64,000 nucleotides of DNA from Stagnihabitans lacustris (lineage in GTDB: Bacteria > Pseudomonadota > Alphaproteobacteria > Rhodobacterales > Rhodobacteraceae), in contig NZ_JAPDGS010000005.1 of the NCBI RefSeq assembly GCF_025950525.1, positions 182,407 to 246,406 on the forward strand, given 5' to 3'. The position numbers and the translations under genes were made by a program. This document shows positions 16,685 to 25,131 of the stretch, one piece after another (position 1 is the first letter of the stretch; each line of letters begins with the position of its first letter). The notes beneath the pieces were generated by a model that was given only the letters and a program-made list of their open reading frames with translations, had not been told where the DNA came from and did not search any database.

Positions 16685-18087
16685 GCCCGCGCCTTGCGCA
16701 GCGCCGAGGCCCAAAGGGCGCGGTCGCGGGTGGGATCGGCCTTGGGGGCAAAGGTCTGCGGCGCCGCACCCAAGTCCAGATCCACCCCGAAATGGGTAAA
16801 GGCCATAGCGGCGGCCCCCAGCGCGCCGACCTCTTCCAGCGGGCTTTGCAGCACGGGGCGGTTCAGGAAATCGGCCTGGCGCTGCATCAGGAACGCATTG
16901 CCCGAGGCGCCGCCATCGGCCCGCAGACCCGACAGCCTGCCGCCATCGGCCTCCATCGCGGTGAAGACATCTGCAATCTGATGCGCGATGGCCTCGATCG
17001 CGGCGCGGGCCAGGTGGGCGCGCGTCGTGCCATGGGTCATCCCCGTGACCGTGCCGCGCGCCGCGTCGTCCCAATGCGGCGCGCCAAGCCCGGCCAGCGC
17101 CGGCACAAAGGCCACGCCGCCACTGTCGGGCACGCTTTCGGCGAGGGCGGAAAGCTCGGACGCCGAGGTCAGCCCCAAAAGCCCCGCCATAAAGCCCGCC
17201 GCCTGGGCCGAGACGGTGATATTCCCCTCCAGCGCATGTGCGGTGCCGTGGCGGTTCGACCAGGCAATCGTCCCCGACAACCCATGCGACGAGGCCACGC
17301 GCCCCGGCGTCAGCGTCATCAGCGAAGACCCCGTGCCATAGGTCGCCTTGACCGTCCCCGGGCTGCGGACGCCGTGGCCATAAAGTGCGGCATGGCTGTC
17401 GCCCATCATGGCCAGCACGGGAACGCCCTCTGCCGTCTTGCCAAACAGGCTGTCCGAGGGCCGGGGCGCGGGCAGGCAGGCGGTCGCCGCACCAAAAAGC
17501 GCGGCAAGATCGGGGCTGAAGGTCAGGTTGCGGGTGTCGAAAAGCTGCGTCCGGCTGGCGTTGGAATGGTCGGTGGCAAATTCCCCCGTCAGGTTCCACA
17601 AAAGCCAGGCATCGACGGTTCCGGCACACAGACGGCCCTGGTCCAAAAGCGGCCTCGCCTCGGGGATATTCTTCAGCACCCAGCCAAGTTTTCCGGCCGG
17701 GAACAAGGGGTTGATCCCCAGGCCGGTGGCCGCGACCACCTGCGCGTCATGCCCCGCCGCGATCAGCCGGGCCGAGGCCTCGGCTGTGCGGCGGCATTGC
17801 CAGATCGGCGCGGGGCACAGCGCCTGGCCCGTGACGCGGTCCCAGATCACCAAGGTCTCACGCTGATTGGCGATGGCGATGCCGTCCGGCCGCCCATGGG
17901 GGGCCAGTTCGGCCATGACCTTTTGCACCGAGGCCCAGATGGCGCTGGCCGATTGCTCGGCCCAGCCGGGATGGGGATATTGCGTCGTCAAAGGGGCCGT
18001 GGCGCGGGCGAGGATGGCGCCGGTCTCGTCCACAAGGATCGCCTTGGTCGAGCTGGTGCCCTGGTCGATGGCAAGGATCCGGGTCAT
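16681..18087 (-). CDS. FGGY-family kinase with split transketolase (apulose-kinase-like by context)
   Basis: 468 aa, glycerol/xylulose-kinase type. Phosphate loop AIDQGTSSTKAILVD, IANQRETLVIWD as in glycerol kinases, TYGTGSSLM and ADGGASGNAFLMQ. Start ATG overlaps the transketolase subunit stop as ATGA, so kinase and transketolase are coupled. In the D-apiose pathway the kinase makes D-apulose 4-phosphate for a two-subunit transketolase. The same order here makes a ketose kinase feeding this transketolase the best inference. Plain glycerol kinase is possible but does not explain the neighbours. Confidence 0.75.
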   Translation of the reverse strand: MTRILAIDQGTSSTKAILVDETGAILARATAPLTTQYPHPGWAEQSASAIWASVQKVMAELAPHGRPDGIAIANQRETLVIWDRVTGQALCPAPIWQCRRTAEASARLIAAGHDAQVVAATGLGINPLFPAGKLGWVLKNIPEARPLLDQGRLCAGTVDAWLLWNLTGEFATDHSNASRTQLFDTRNLTFSPDLAALFGAATACLPAPRPSDSLFGKTAEGVPVLAMMGDSHAALYGHGVRSPGTVKATYGTGSSLMTLTPGRVASSHGLSGTIAWSNRHGTAHALEGNITVSAQAAGFMAGLLGLTSASELSALAESVPDSGGVAFVPALAGLGAPHWDDAARGTVTGMTHGTTRAHLARAAIEAIAHQIADVFTAMEADGGRLSGLRADGGASGNAFLMQRQADFLNRPVLQSPLEEVGALGAAAMAFTHFGVDLDLGAAPQTFAPKADPTRDRALWASALRKARA

Positions 18088-19034
18088 TTGCGGCCAAGAG
18101 CCCGATGCGCCGCAGCCTTGATCCCCGCGACCGTCAGGCCCGAGCGTTCAAAGAGATAGGCCATGTCGCCGGTGGGCTGAAAGCCGTCAAAACCCAGACG
18201 CTCGACAGGAACGGGGCGATGGCTGGCGGTGTATTCGGCCACCGCGCCGCCCAGACCGCCGCGCAAATGCGCCTCTTCGGCGGTGACGATGGCGCCGGTT
18301 TTCGCAGCCGCGTCGATGGCGTCTTCGTCCAGGGGGTTGATCGTGTGCATGTTCAACACCCGGGCCTGAATACCCTCGGCGGCCAGTTCGTCGGCCGCCG
18401 TCATGGCCAGATGGGTGATCGTGCCGCAAGCGATGATCGTCAGGTCCTGGCCCTGGCGCGCAAGGGTGGCGCGGCCCGGGGTAAAGACGCGGTCAGAGAT
18501 ATTCAGCGCCGGAACCGGCATCCGCGACAGGCGGATATAGACCGGACCTTCATGCGCGGCCGCCCAGCGGATCGCCTGTTCGACCTCCCAGGGGTCGGCG
18601 GGGACGATCACGGTGATGTTTTTCAAGGGCCGCAGCCAGGCGAAATCCTCGATCGAATGATGCGTCGGCCCCAGTTCGGCATAGGCCACGCCCGAGCTTT
18701 GCCCCACAAGTTTGACGTTGAACCCGGCATAGGCGACATCGGCCTTCACCTGCTCCAGCGCGCGGCCGGTCAGAAAGCACGAGGCCGCCGAGACAAAGGG
18801 CACCTGGCCGCCGTTCGCAAGCCCCGCACCCACGCCCACCATGACCTGTTCGGCGATGCCGACGTTGATCAGCCGGTCCGGATAGGCCTTTTGAAAGGCC
18901 CCCAGCTTGGACGAGCCGACCGAGTCGTTGACCACCGCCACGATGCGCGGGTCATGGGCCGCAAGGTCGACAAGGGTCTTTACCCAGGCATCGCGGCAGT
19001 CGTAGAGGCCTGCAGTTTCAACAGCATGAGACAT
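18084..19034 (-). CDS. Transketolase, C-terminal subunit
   Basis: 316 aa, covering the pyrimidine-binding and C-terminal domains of transketolase as a separate chain. The catalytic glutamate lies in INVGIAEQ, followed by MVGVGAGLA, and the C-terminal domain includes LTIIACGTITHLAM. It pairs with the subunit encoded directly upstream (ATGA overlap at 19034). The active site forms between the two subunits. Two-gene transketolases of this kind include AptA/AptB (apulose 4-phosphate) and the sulfofructose transketolases, as well as uncharacterised ones. Confidence 0.88.
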   Translation of the reverse strand: MSHAVETAGLYDCRDAWVKTLVDLAAHDPRIVAVVNDSVGSSKLGAFQKAYPDRLINVGIAEQVMVGVGAGLANGGQVPFVSAASCFLTGRALEQVKADVAYAGFNVKLVGQSSGVAYAELGPTHHSIEDFAWLRPLKNITVIVPADPWEVEQAIRWAAAHEGPVYIRLSRMPVPALNISDRVFTPGRATLARQGQDLTIIACGTITHLAMTAADELAAEGIQARVLNMHTINPLDEDAIDAAAKTGAIVTAEEAHLRGGLGGAVAEYTASHRPVPVERLGFDGFQPTGDMAYLFERSGLTVAGIKAAAHRALGRK

Positions 19035-19858
19035 CAGACCAACTCCGCCATGGCTTGCGCATATTCTGCGTCATTGGGCACCCCATGGTGCCATTTCGCG
19101 ACATTCTCCATGAATGAGACGCCCTTCCCCTTCACCGTATTGGCGATGATGCAGCGCGGCTTGTCGCTGTGGGCCGTCAAAGCGGCCAAGAGCGCGCCGA
19201 TGTCATGGCCATCGACTATCTGCACATCAAAGCCAAAGGCCGCGTATTTCTGATCCAGCGGGTCAAGGCTTGAGGTCTCTTCGGTGCTGGCGCCCTGCTG
19301 CAACCGGTTGCGGTCGATGATCAGGGTCAGGTTCTTCAGGCGCTTGTGGGCGGCGACCATCGCGGCCTCCCAATTGGAGCCCTCTTGTTGTTCGCCGTCG
19401 CCGGTCAGGACATAGGTCCGATAATCGCGGCCCTGAAGCGCACCGGCAATCGCGATGCCCACCGCGACGGGAAAGCCATGCCCCAAGGGGCCGGTGTTGG
19501 TCTCGACCCCGGGGACATAATTGCGGTTGGGGTGGCCGTTCAGCGGGCTGTCGTTCTGCATATAGGTCGGCAGCCAGTCTTCCGGAAAATAGCCTGCGGC
19601 ACAAAGCGCGGTATAGATCGCGCCACTGGCATGGCCCTTGGACATGATGAAGCGGTCGCGATCCGCCCAGGTCGGCCGCGCCGGATCATGGCGCAGGACG
19701 CCGAAATACAGCGTCGCCAGGATATCGGTGGCCGAAAAGTCACCGCCCGGATGGCCCATCTTTGCCCGGTGAACCATGGTAAAGGCAGTGCGGCGCATCC
19801 ACAGCGCCTTCTGGCGGATCAGGGGGCCCCGATCGTTCTTCAGGGTATCGTTTTGCAT
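19034..19858 (-). CDS. Transketolase, N-terminal (thiamine-diphosphate) subunit
   Basis: 274 aa, the PP domain of transketolase. The thiamine-diphosphate motif GDG...N is clear (TGDGEQQEGSNWEAA to LTLIIDRNRLQQ), with GHPGGDFSATDIL and SKGHASGAIYTAL near the N-terminus. Start ATG 19858, preceded by GGAAG, is chosen over an earlier in-frame ATG at 19888. It lies 70 bases after the fucose-isomerase-like gene and is followed by the C-terminal subunit with ATGA overlap. It would transfer a two-carbon unit from a phosphorylated ketose to an aldose phosphate. Confidence 0.88.
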   Translation of the reverse strand: MQNDTLKNDRGPLIRQKALWMRRTAFTMVHRAKMGHPGGDFSATDILATLYFGVLRHDPARPTWADRDRFIMSKGHASGAIYTALCAAGYFPEDWLPTYMQNDSPLNGHPNRNYVPGVETNTGPLGHGFPVAVGIAIAGALQGRDYRTYVLTGDGEQQEGSNWEAAMVAAHKRLKNLTLIIDRNRLQQGASTEETSSLDPLDQKYAAFGFDVQIVDGHDIGALLAALTAHSDKPRCIIANTVKGKGVSFMENVAKWHHGVPNDAEYAQAMAELV

Positions 19859-19928
19859 GTGACTTCCTTTGGCGTCGTTGCGCCGCAAGGGGGCCTTCGC
19901 GGCCCCCGGTTCGGGTCAAGGTCGCCCG

Positions 19929-21386
19929 TTACAGGCGGAAAAGCTGCGGCTCGGGCTCGGCATTGTGGTGATAGATCGGCCAGCCGAGATAGCGGATGAC
20001 CGCCTCTTCGACGACCGCGGCATGGGACCCGCGCACCATCGAGACATGGTGTTCAAATCCGTTTTGCGTGATGAATTTCATCAGCTTGCGCAGGTTGGCC
20101 ACCCGCGTCGTGGCAATGCCGCCATCCATCGGGAAGTGGTGATCGGTGAACTCTCCCTCGCCCAGATAGCATTTCAGCGTGCCGTTGCGATCATCCGAGG
20201 ACAGGCGGAAATAGGTCATGTCCCCCGGCTTGACCTTGCCCTTGACCGCGCCGAAACATTTCGACCGGCCAATGGTTTCGCCAAGAACGTCCAGCTCGCC
20301 GATTTCGGGCGTGTCACCGATGAAGGACTTGGGGAAGTTGCCGCAATGGGTGGCAACGCAGAGGTCCTTTTCATAGGCGTAGTTGTTGTTCCAATCCAAA
20401 AGCGCGGGCGGCGCGCCCGAAGCCAGCGCCAGCGCAAACATCGACACCGCGCCCATGATGTCGACCTCGCAGGCGCTTGGCGAAAGCTCTTCGCCCAGCA
20501 TCGACATCGTCACACAGGTGGCGCAGCCGAAATTGTCCTGCAAGGACCGCCAGCATTGGATGGCCGAGGCGTCGCAGCCGTTGTCCTCGATCCACCGGTT
20601 GACGGCCAGCGTCCACTTCGCCTGGGTCGCGATCTGGCCCATGGTGATATGGCCGGGGATCGTGCCATAGGTCCGGATCTTTTCCATCTTGGCCAAAAGC
20701 GCCGGGTCGTCGTCGCGGATCTTGCCGGCCGCGCCCATCATCTCGGACAGGTCGACCGTGACCACGGTGATGCCGGTGGCCTGCAACAGCTTTTCGCTGT
20801 AGCGCATGGTCTGGAAGGCGCCGGTGCGTGCCCCGATAGAGCCCAGCCGCGCGGTGCGCAACCCCTTGACCGTGCGGCAAATCTTGCCAAACCGCTCCAG
20901 GTCGGCGCGGAATTCGTCGCCCCAGACATCAGAGGTATGCGACGTCGTTTCGGTGAACTTCACGCCATATTGGTGGAAGTTGTTCGTGACCGAAATCTTG
21001 CCGCAAAACGCGTCGCGGCGGGATTTCACATCGACCCGAGTGACCGCATCATTGCTGGCCTGCAGCAGGATCGGCACATTCAGCCGGGCGCGATTGACCA
21101 GTTCGGCCACCGCGATCTCGTCGCCGAAATTGGGCAGGCAGATGACCAGACCGTCGATCTCCTCGGCATGTTTGCGGAAATGCGCGGCGTAAAGGTCGGC
21201 ATCGGCAAGCGATTGCACGGCGCCATTCGCCGTCGCCTCATAGGGCAGGATCACGGTGTTGATCCCCAGCCCCTCCAGTTGCGCCAGGACCTGGATGCGG
21301 GCATCCTTGCAGGGCACCGGGCTGAAAAACGCGCGCGACCCTATCACGACGCCCAAAGTTGTCGGGCGGAACATCCGGCCTGTCAT
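19929..21386 (-). CDS. L-fucose/L-arabinose isomerase family protein
   Basis: 485 aa, within the COG2407 size range. The N-terminal half has the Rossmann-like region of this family (GVVIGSRAFF, GLVICLPNFGDE), and the C-terminal domain carries MTYFRLSSDDRNG and MVRGSHAAVVEEAV. It is the first gene of the leftward set (isomerase, two transketolase subunits, kinase), suggesting aldose-to-ketose conversion as the first step. Known relatives isomerise fucose, arabinose or sulfoquinovose. The downstream kinase argues for a sugar that is then phosphorylated. Actual substrate unknown. Confidence 0.78.
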   Translation of the reverse strand: MTGRMFRPTTLGVVIGSRAFFSPVPCKDARIQVLAQLEGLGINTVILPYEATANGAVQSLADADLYAAHFRKHAEEIDGLVICLPNFGDEIAVAELVNRARLNVPILLQASNDAVTRVDVKSRRDAFCGKISVTNNFHQYGVKFTETTSHTSDVWGDEFRADLERFGKICRTVKGLRTARLGSIGARTGAFQTMRYSEKLLQATGITVVTVDLSEMMGAAGKIRDDDPALLAKMEKIRTYGTIPGHITMGQIATQAKWTLAVNRWIEDNGCDASAIQCWRSLQDNFGCATCVTMSMLGEELSPSACEVDIMGAVSMFALALASGAPPALLDWNNNYAYEKDLCVATHCGNFPKSFIGDTPEIGELDVLGETIGRSKCFGAVKGKVKPGDMTYFRLSSDDRNGTLKCYLGEGEFTDHHFPMDGGIATTRVANLRKLMKFITQNGFEHHVSMVRGSHAAVVEEAVIRYLGWPIYHHNAEPEPQLFRL

Positions 21387-21405
21387 CGCAACCTCCCTCG
21401 ATAGC

Positions 21406-21435
21406 TTTCGTATGGTTTCGAATGGCTGCGAATCT
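21406..21435. promoter_or_regulatory. 10-bp-periodic operator array near the isomerase start
   Basis: TTTCG at 21406-21410 and 21416-21420 and CTGCG at 21426-21430, each followed by TATGG, AATGG or AATCT, in exact 10-bp register. It lies 20-50 bases upstream of the leftward isomerase ATG. Direct TTTCG repeats at helical spacing are typical of DeoR-family binding sites, and the DeoR gene at 21611 is the likely partner. Confidence 0.55.
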
Positions 21436-21550
21436 AGGCGAGTTTCCCGGCGCTGGCAAGCGAAACCCCGCGCCCAGTTGCGCCGTTTCGCGATATTCCC
21501 CGCAAGTTCTTAAGAAATGATGATTGGATTTCGCCGCAGCGACACCCTAT

Positions 21551-21580
21551 CAATCGAAATCAATCGGATGTAATCGAAGG
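21551..21580. promoter_or_regulatory. 10-bp-periodic operator array upstream of the DeoR gene
   Basis: Three consecutive 10-mers, CAATCGAAAT, CAATCGGATG and TAATCGAAGG, occupy 21551-21580. The CGAA core is the reverse complement of the TTCG core in the array at 21406, so the two arrays face each other 145 bases apart. This suggests joint control of the isomerase operon and autoregulation of the DeoR regulator, possibly with looping. Confidence 0.55.
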
Positions 21581-21610
21581 TGATCCACCTTGGAAACAAA
21601 GGAGCCCGGC

Positions 21611-22411
21611 ATGACGGAACGCGGCGAGATGCCCATGGCGGGCCTGTTGTCCGAGCCCCGCAGGCGACGGATCCTGGAATGGATTCAAGAGGAAGGCGCG
21701 GCAAGGGTCCGCGACTTGGCTGGCGCCTTCCAGGTCTCCGAGGCGACGATTCGCCAGGACCTGGAGCGGCTGGAGGCCGAGGGCCAGATCACCCGCGAAC
21801 ACGGCGGGGCCTATCTGAACTCGGTCCCGGCGCAGGTTCACGCCATGGCGCTGCAACATCAGGACAACATGGACAAAAAGCGGCGCATCGCCACTTTGGC
21901 CGCCAGCCTGGTGCAAGACGGCGAGACGCTGATTCTGGACGCGGGCTCCACCACGACAGAGATTGCAACGCGGCTGACCGGCAAGCGTGATCTGACGGTG
22001 ATCACCAATGCCTTGAACATCGCGCTGACCCTTGGCGCGGTGCCGGGCTTTGCGGTCCATATGCCGGGCGGCCAGTTCAAGGCGCCAACCCTCTCGCTGT
22101 CGGGCGACAAGGCGGTGGATTATTTCCGTAACATTTTCGCGGGAAAGCTGTTTCTGGCCACCGCGGGCGTCGCCTTGGATGCGGGCCTGACCTATCCCAG
22201 CTTTGCCGACCTGCAGCTGAAAGAGGCGATGATCAAGGCCGCCGCCCATGTGATCCTGGTGGCCGACAGCTCCAAGATCAACCGCTCCAGCTTTACCCGC
22301 CTGGGCGCTTTGGAGGTCATCCAGACCTTCATCACCGACGCGGGGATTTCCGACATGGACGCGGCCGCCTTTGAACGGCGCGGCGTCAAGGTGCTGGTGG
22401 CTCCCCTCTGA
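21611..22411 (+). CDS. DeoR-family transcriptional regulator (GlpR-like)
   Basis: 266 aa. Helix-turn-helix about residues 14-65 (ARVRDLAGAFQVSEATIRQD) and DeoR sensor domain with LDAGSTTTEIATRL and ILVADSSKINRSSF. The ATG at 21611 is chosen because AAAGGAG lies 7 bases before it; an in-frame TTG at 21590 has no such site. It is divergent from the isomerase/transketolase/kinase operon, and the spacer holds two arrays that fit DeoR operators. Expected role: repressor of that operon, relieved by a pathway sugar phosphate. Confidence 0.85.
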   Translation: MTERGEMPMAGLLSEPRRRRILEWIQEEGAARVRDLAGAFQVSEATIRQDLERLEAEGQITREHGGAYLNSVPAQVHAMALQHQDNMDKKRRIATLAASLVQDGETLILDAGSTTTEIATRLTGKRDLTVITNALNIALTLGAVPGFAVHMPGGQFKAPTLSLSGDKAVDYFRNIFAGKLFLATAGVALDAGLTYPSFADLQLKEAMIKAAAHVILVADSSKINRSSFTRLGALEVIQTFITDAGISDMDAAAFERRGVKVLVAPL

Positions 22412-22581
22412 CACCTCCTCTGACACCTCCTGTGTGAGTCTTGCCCGCCACAGTTGCGCCCCCATATTTGGTGGGGGCAGGCCTGGGTCTTCCCAATCCC
22501 CATCCCATTCCCCTATGGTTAGCGCCAACGACGGGGGCAAACCCCGCGACTTGAGGCAGGTCAAACGATAAGGGGAAGGCC

Positions 22582-23049
22582 ATGCGCTGCCCATTCTGCG
22601 GCAATATCGACACGCAAGTGAAAGACTCCCGTCCGGCCGAGGATCACGTTTCGATCCGCAGGCGGCGGTTCTGCCAGGCCTGCGGAGGGCGGTTCACCAC
22701 CTATGAACGCGTCCAGCTGCGCGATCTGGTGGTGATCAAATCCTCGGGCAAGCGCGAGGATTTCGACCGGACCAAGCTGGAGCGGTCCATCCGCATCGCC
22801 ATGCAAAAACGCCCGATCGAGCCCGAGCGCATCGACCAGATGATCTCCGGCATCGTGCGGCGGCTGGAGAGCCTGGGCGATACCGACATCTCGTCCAAGC
22901 AAATTGGCGAGATCGTGATGGAGAGCCTGGCCCGGATCGACACGGTCGCCTATGTGCGTTTCGCTAGCGTTTACAAGAACTTCCAGGCGGCAGACGACTT
23001 CGACCGCTTTGTCAGCGAGCTGCGCCCGCCGCAAGCGGCCGAAGAGTAA
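22582..23049 (+). CDS. nrdR: Transcriptional repressor of ribonucleotide reductase
   Basis: 155 aa, full length. N-terminal zinc ribbon MRCPFCGN...[15 protein letters not shown] with all four cysteines, then an ATP-cone domain ([20 protein letters not shown] and on). NrdR senses dATP/ATP and represses nrd genes at NrdR boxes. The AAGGGGAAGG stretch before the ATG provides the ribosome-binding site. It stands alone between the sugar region and denD, whereas related genomes often have ribD next. Confidence 0.97.
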   Translation: MRCPFCGNIDTQVKDSRPAEDHVSIRRRRFCQACGGRFTTYERVQLRDLVVIKSSGKREDFDRTKLERSIRIAMQKRPIEPERIDQMISGIVRRLESLGDTDISSKQIGEIVMESLARIDTVAYVRFASVYKNFQAADDFDRFVSELRPPQAAEE

Positions 23050-23392
23050 CGGGGGGCAAGCCCCACAACCCGATCCGGGGGGACCCAAGGGCCCCTCCGG
23101 ACCATTCCCTTGTGCGCCCCGCCAACCTGCTTCGGCCCCCGCCCCCCTTACCGTCGCAATCAAGATTTCGTTTCGGGCGCTGCGCCCACCGTGCCATGGC
23201 ATATGCGCCTTGCCCCATGGCCCCCTCTTCCTCATTCATCTTTTCACAAATATCCCACGGGTGGGGTCCGGGGAGGGTGTGAAACCCTCCCCGGGGCTTC
23301 CGCCTGTCCCGCCCTTGCATGCCAAGCGGCCGGCGCGCCCCTTTCCCCTTTGCGCCGGCTCTGCCATTCTCGCGCACCAAAGGGAGACCCAT
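23050..23392. other. 343-bp spacer after nrdR
   Basis: No gene seen. It contains one copy of the dispersed 70-bp hairpin element (23233-23302) and, at 23378-23385, the AAGGGAG ribosome-binding region of denD. The rest is GC-rich and featureless. Confidence 0.6.
23233..23302 (+). repeat. Dispersed hairpin element, copy A
   Basis: 70 bases, identical in reverse orientation to 50508-50577. The core is a 10-bp perfect stem, CCGGGGAGGG (23268-23277) with CCCTCCCCGG (23285-23294) and loop TGTGAAA, flanked by the tail CATCTTTTCACAAATATCCC. Degenerate relatives lie at 32815, 54333 and 62104. Probably a REP-like terminator or mRNA end element. Confidence 0.85.
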
Positions 23393-24298
23393 ATGAAAAT
23401 CCTCATCCTTGGCGCAGCCGGCATGATCGGGCGCAAGCTGGCGCAGGCCCTGACACGCCATGATCTGACGCTGGTGGATATCGCCCGCCCGGATCATCCC
23501 GGCGCTACCTGCCTGGCCCGCGACCTGACCGCCGATCCCGCGCCGCTTCTGGCGTCCCGGCCCGAAGTGATCATCCACCTGGCCGCCGTCGTTTCGGGCG
23601 AGGCAGAGGCGGATTTCGCCAAGGGCTATGCGATCAACCTGGACGCCACCCGTGCCCTGCTGGAGGCGATCCGGGCGATCCCGGGATACCGGCCAAGGCT
23701 GCTGTTTGCCTCATCCATCGCGGTCTTCGGCACGCCGTTCCCGGATCAGATCCCCGACGACTTCCACCTGACGCCGCGCACCTCTTATGGCACGCAAAAG
23801 GCCATGACCGAGCTGTTGATCAGCGACTACACACGGCGCGGCTTTGTCGACGGGCTGTCGCTGCGCCTGCCCACGATCTGCATCCGGCCGGGCCTGCCCA
23901 ACAAGGCGGCCTCGGGGTTCTTTTCCAACATCCTGCGCGAGCCTTTGGTGGGCCAGCCGGCCGTTCTGCCGGTGCCCGACACCACACGGCACTGGTTCGC
24001 TTCGCCCGCTGCGGCGGTGGGGTTCTTTGCCCATGCGCTAGGCCTGGATCTGGCGCAGTTCGGGGCGGCGCGGGCGTTGAACATGCCGGGGCTTTCGGCC
24101 ACCGTCGCCGAAGAAATCGAGGCCCTGCGGCGGGTTGCGGGGCAGGGCGCGGTGGATCTGATCCGGGTCGAGCGTGACGAGACCATTGCCGCCATCGTCG
24201 CGGGCTGGCCTTGCGATTTCACGGCGCAAAGGGCGCGGGCGGCGGGCTTTGTCGCCGAGACCTCCTTTGACCAGATCATCGCGGCGCATCTGGCATGA
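23393..24298 (+). CDS. denD: D-erythronate dehydrogenase-like NAD-dependent epimerase/dehydratase family protein
   Basis: 301 aa extended SDR. NAD motif GAAGMIGRKLA at the N-terminus, FASSIAVFG, and the catalytic YGTQK with RLPTICIRPG and ASGFFSNILREPL, which I recognise from the DenD family. DenD oxidises D-erythronate at C2, the first step of D-erythronate use, normally followed by a DUF1537 kinase, OtnI and OtnC. None of those is in the window. The ATG follows AAGGGAG. The stop overlaps the next SDR gene as ATGA. Its closeness to the erythritol genes suggests a shared four-carbon theme. Confidence 0.75.
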   Translation: MKILILGAAGMIGRKLAQALTRHDLTLVDIARPDHPGATCLARDLTADPAPLLASRPEVIIHLAAVVSGEAEADFAKGYAINLDATRALLEAIRAIPGYRPRLLFASSIAVFGTPFPDQIPDDFHLTPRTSYGTQKAMTELLISDYTRRGFVDGLSLRLPTICIRPGLPNKAASGFFSNILREPLVGQPAVLPVPDTTRHWFASPAAAVGFFAHALGLDLAQFGAARALNMPGLSATVAEEIEALRRVAGQGAVDLIRVERDETIAAIVAGWPCDFTAQRARAAGFVAETSFDQIIAAHLA

Positions 24299-24978
24299 CG
24301 TCCTTGCAAACAAGACCGCTTCACCCCACGGCCCTTGTCACCGGCGGCAATCGCGGCCTTGGCCTGGCCATCGCGCGGGGGTTGATGGCGCGGGGCGTGC
24401 GGGTGACGATCGGCGCGCGCGAACCCGCCCTTGGCGCCGAGGCCGCGCGGGCCTTGGGCTGCGATCATGTGCATCTGGACCTGACCGAGGCCGAGACCTG
24501 GTTTCAAGCCTTTCGCGCCAAGGGCGGCTGGGACATTCTGGTGAACAATGCGGGGCTTTACCGGCAGGGCTCGCTTTTGGAGCCGGGGTCGGATTTCACG
24601 GAAAGCATGGAGGTCATGGTGGCCGCCCCCCTGGACCTGATCCGGATGAACCTGGGCCATTGGCGCCGAACCGGCTGGGGGCGGATCGTCAATATCTCTT
24701 CGGGTTTGGGGAGTTTCGATCAGGGTCTGGGTGGGCCGGGTGCCTATTCCATCGCCAAAGCCAGCCTGAACGCGCTGACCAAGGTCTTGCCGCGCGATCT
24801 GCCCCCCGGGGTCAAGGTCAATGCCTGCGACCCGGGGTGGTTGCGCACGCGGATGGGCGGCGAGGGCGCGCCTTTGACGGCGGAGCAGGGGGCCGATACG
24901 CCGGTCTGGCTGGCGCTTTTGCCCGACGACGGCCCGACGGGCGGGTTCTTTCGCGGCCGGCAGGCGGCGGACTGGTAG
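24295..24978 (+). CDS. Short-chain dehydrogenase/reductase
   Basis: 227 aa classical SDR. Cofactor motif TGGNRGLGLA, NNAG, serine in NISSGLG and catalytic YSIAK are all present, so it should be active. It is slightly short at the C-terminus compared with 250-aa SDRs. It is coupled to denD by an ATGA overlap, suggesting joint action on the same acid or sugar, but the substrate cannot be read from the sequence. Confidence 0.82.
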   Translation: MTSLQTRPLHPTALVTGGNRGLGLAIARGLMARGVRVTIGAREPALGAEAARALGCDHVHLDLTEAETWFQAFRAKGGWDILVNNAGLYRQGSLLEPGSDFTESMEVMVAAPLDLIRMNLGHWRRTGWGRIVNISSGLGSFDQGLGGPGAYSIAKASLNALTKVLPRDLPPGVKVNACDPGWLRTRMGGEGAPLTAEQGADTPVWLALLPDDGPTGGFFRGRQAADW

Positions 24979-25131
24979 GGGGCTGGGGCAACGGTGCCTT
25001 GCCAAGACAACCCCTCACAGGAAACCGGGGCCATCGCGACAAAGGCTTGGGGCTGCGCCACGGTCCGACGCGCCAACCTGTCGAAATCAGCGCTTTGGTG
25101 CCGCAGCCTGGCCCGGGGTATCCAACGGGGC

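Noticed and set aside
16681..19858. Reading the split transketolase as sulfoquinovose (sulfo-TK) genes
   Set aside because: That pathway uses no FGGY kinase and needs an SLA reductase and sulfonate transport genes, none of which are present. Kept only as a secondary possibility for the isomerase.
1..25000. Mobile island hypothesis for the polyol region
   Set aside because: No integrase, transposase, flanking direct repeats or tRNA insertion site is visible, and base composition looks the same as in the housekeeping part.
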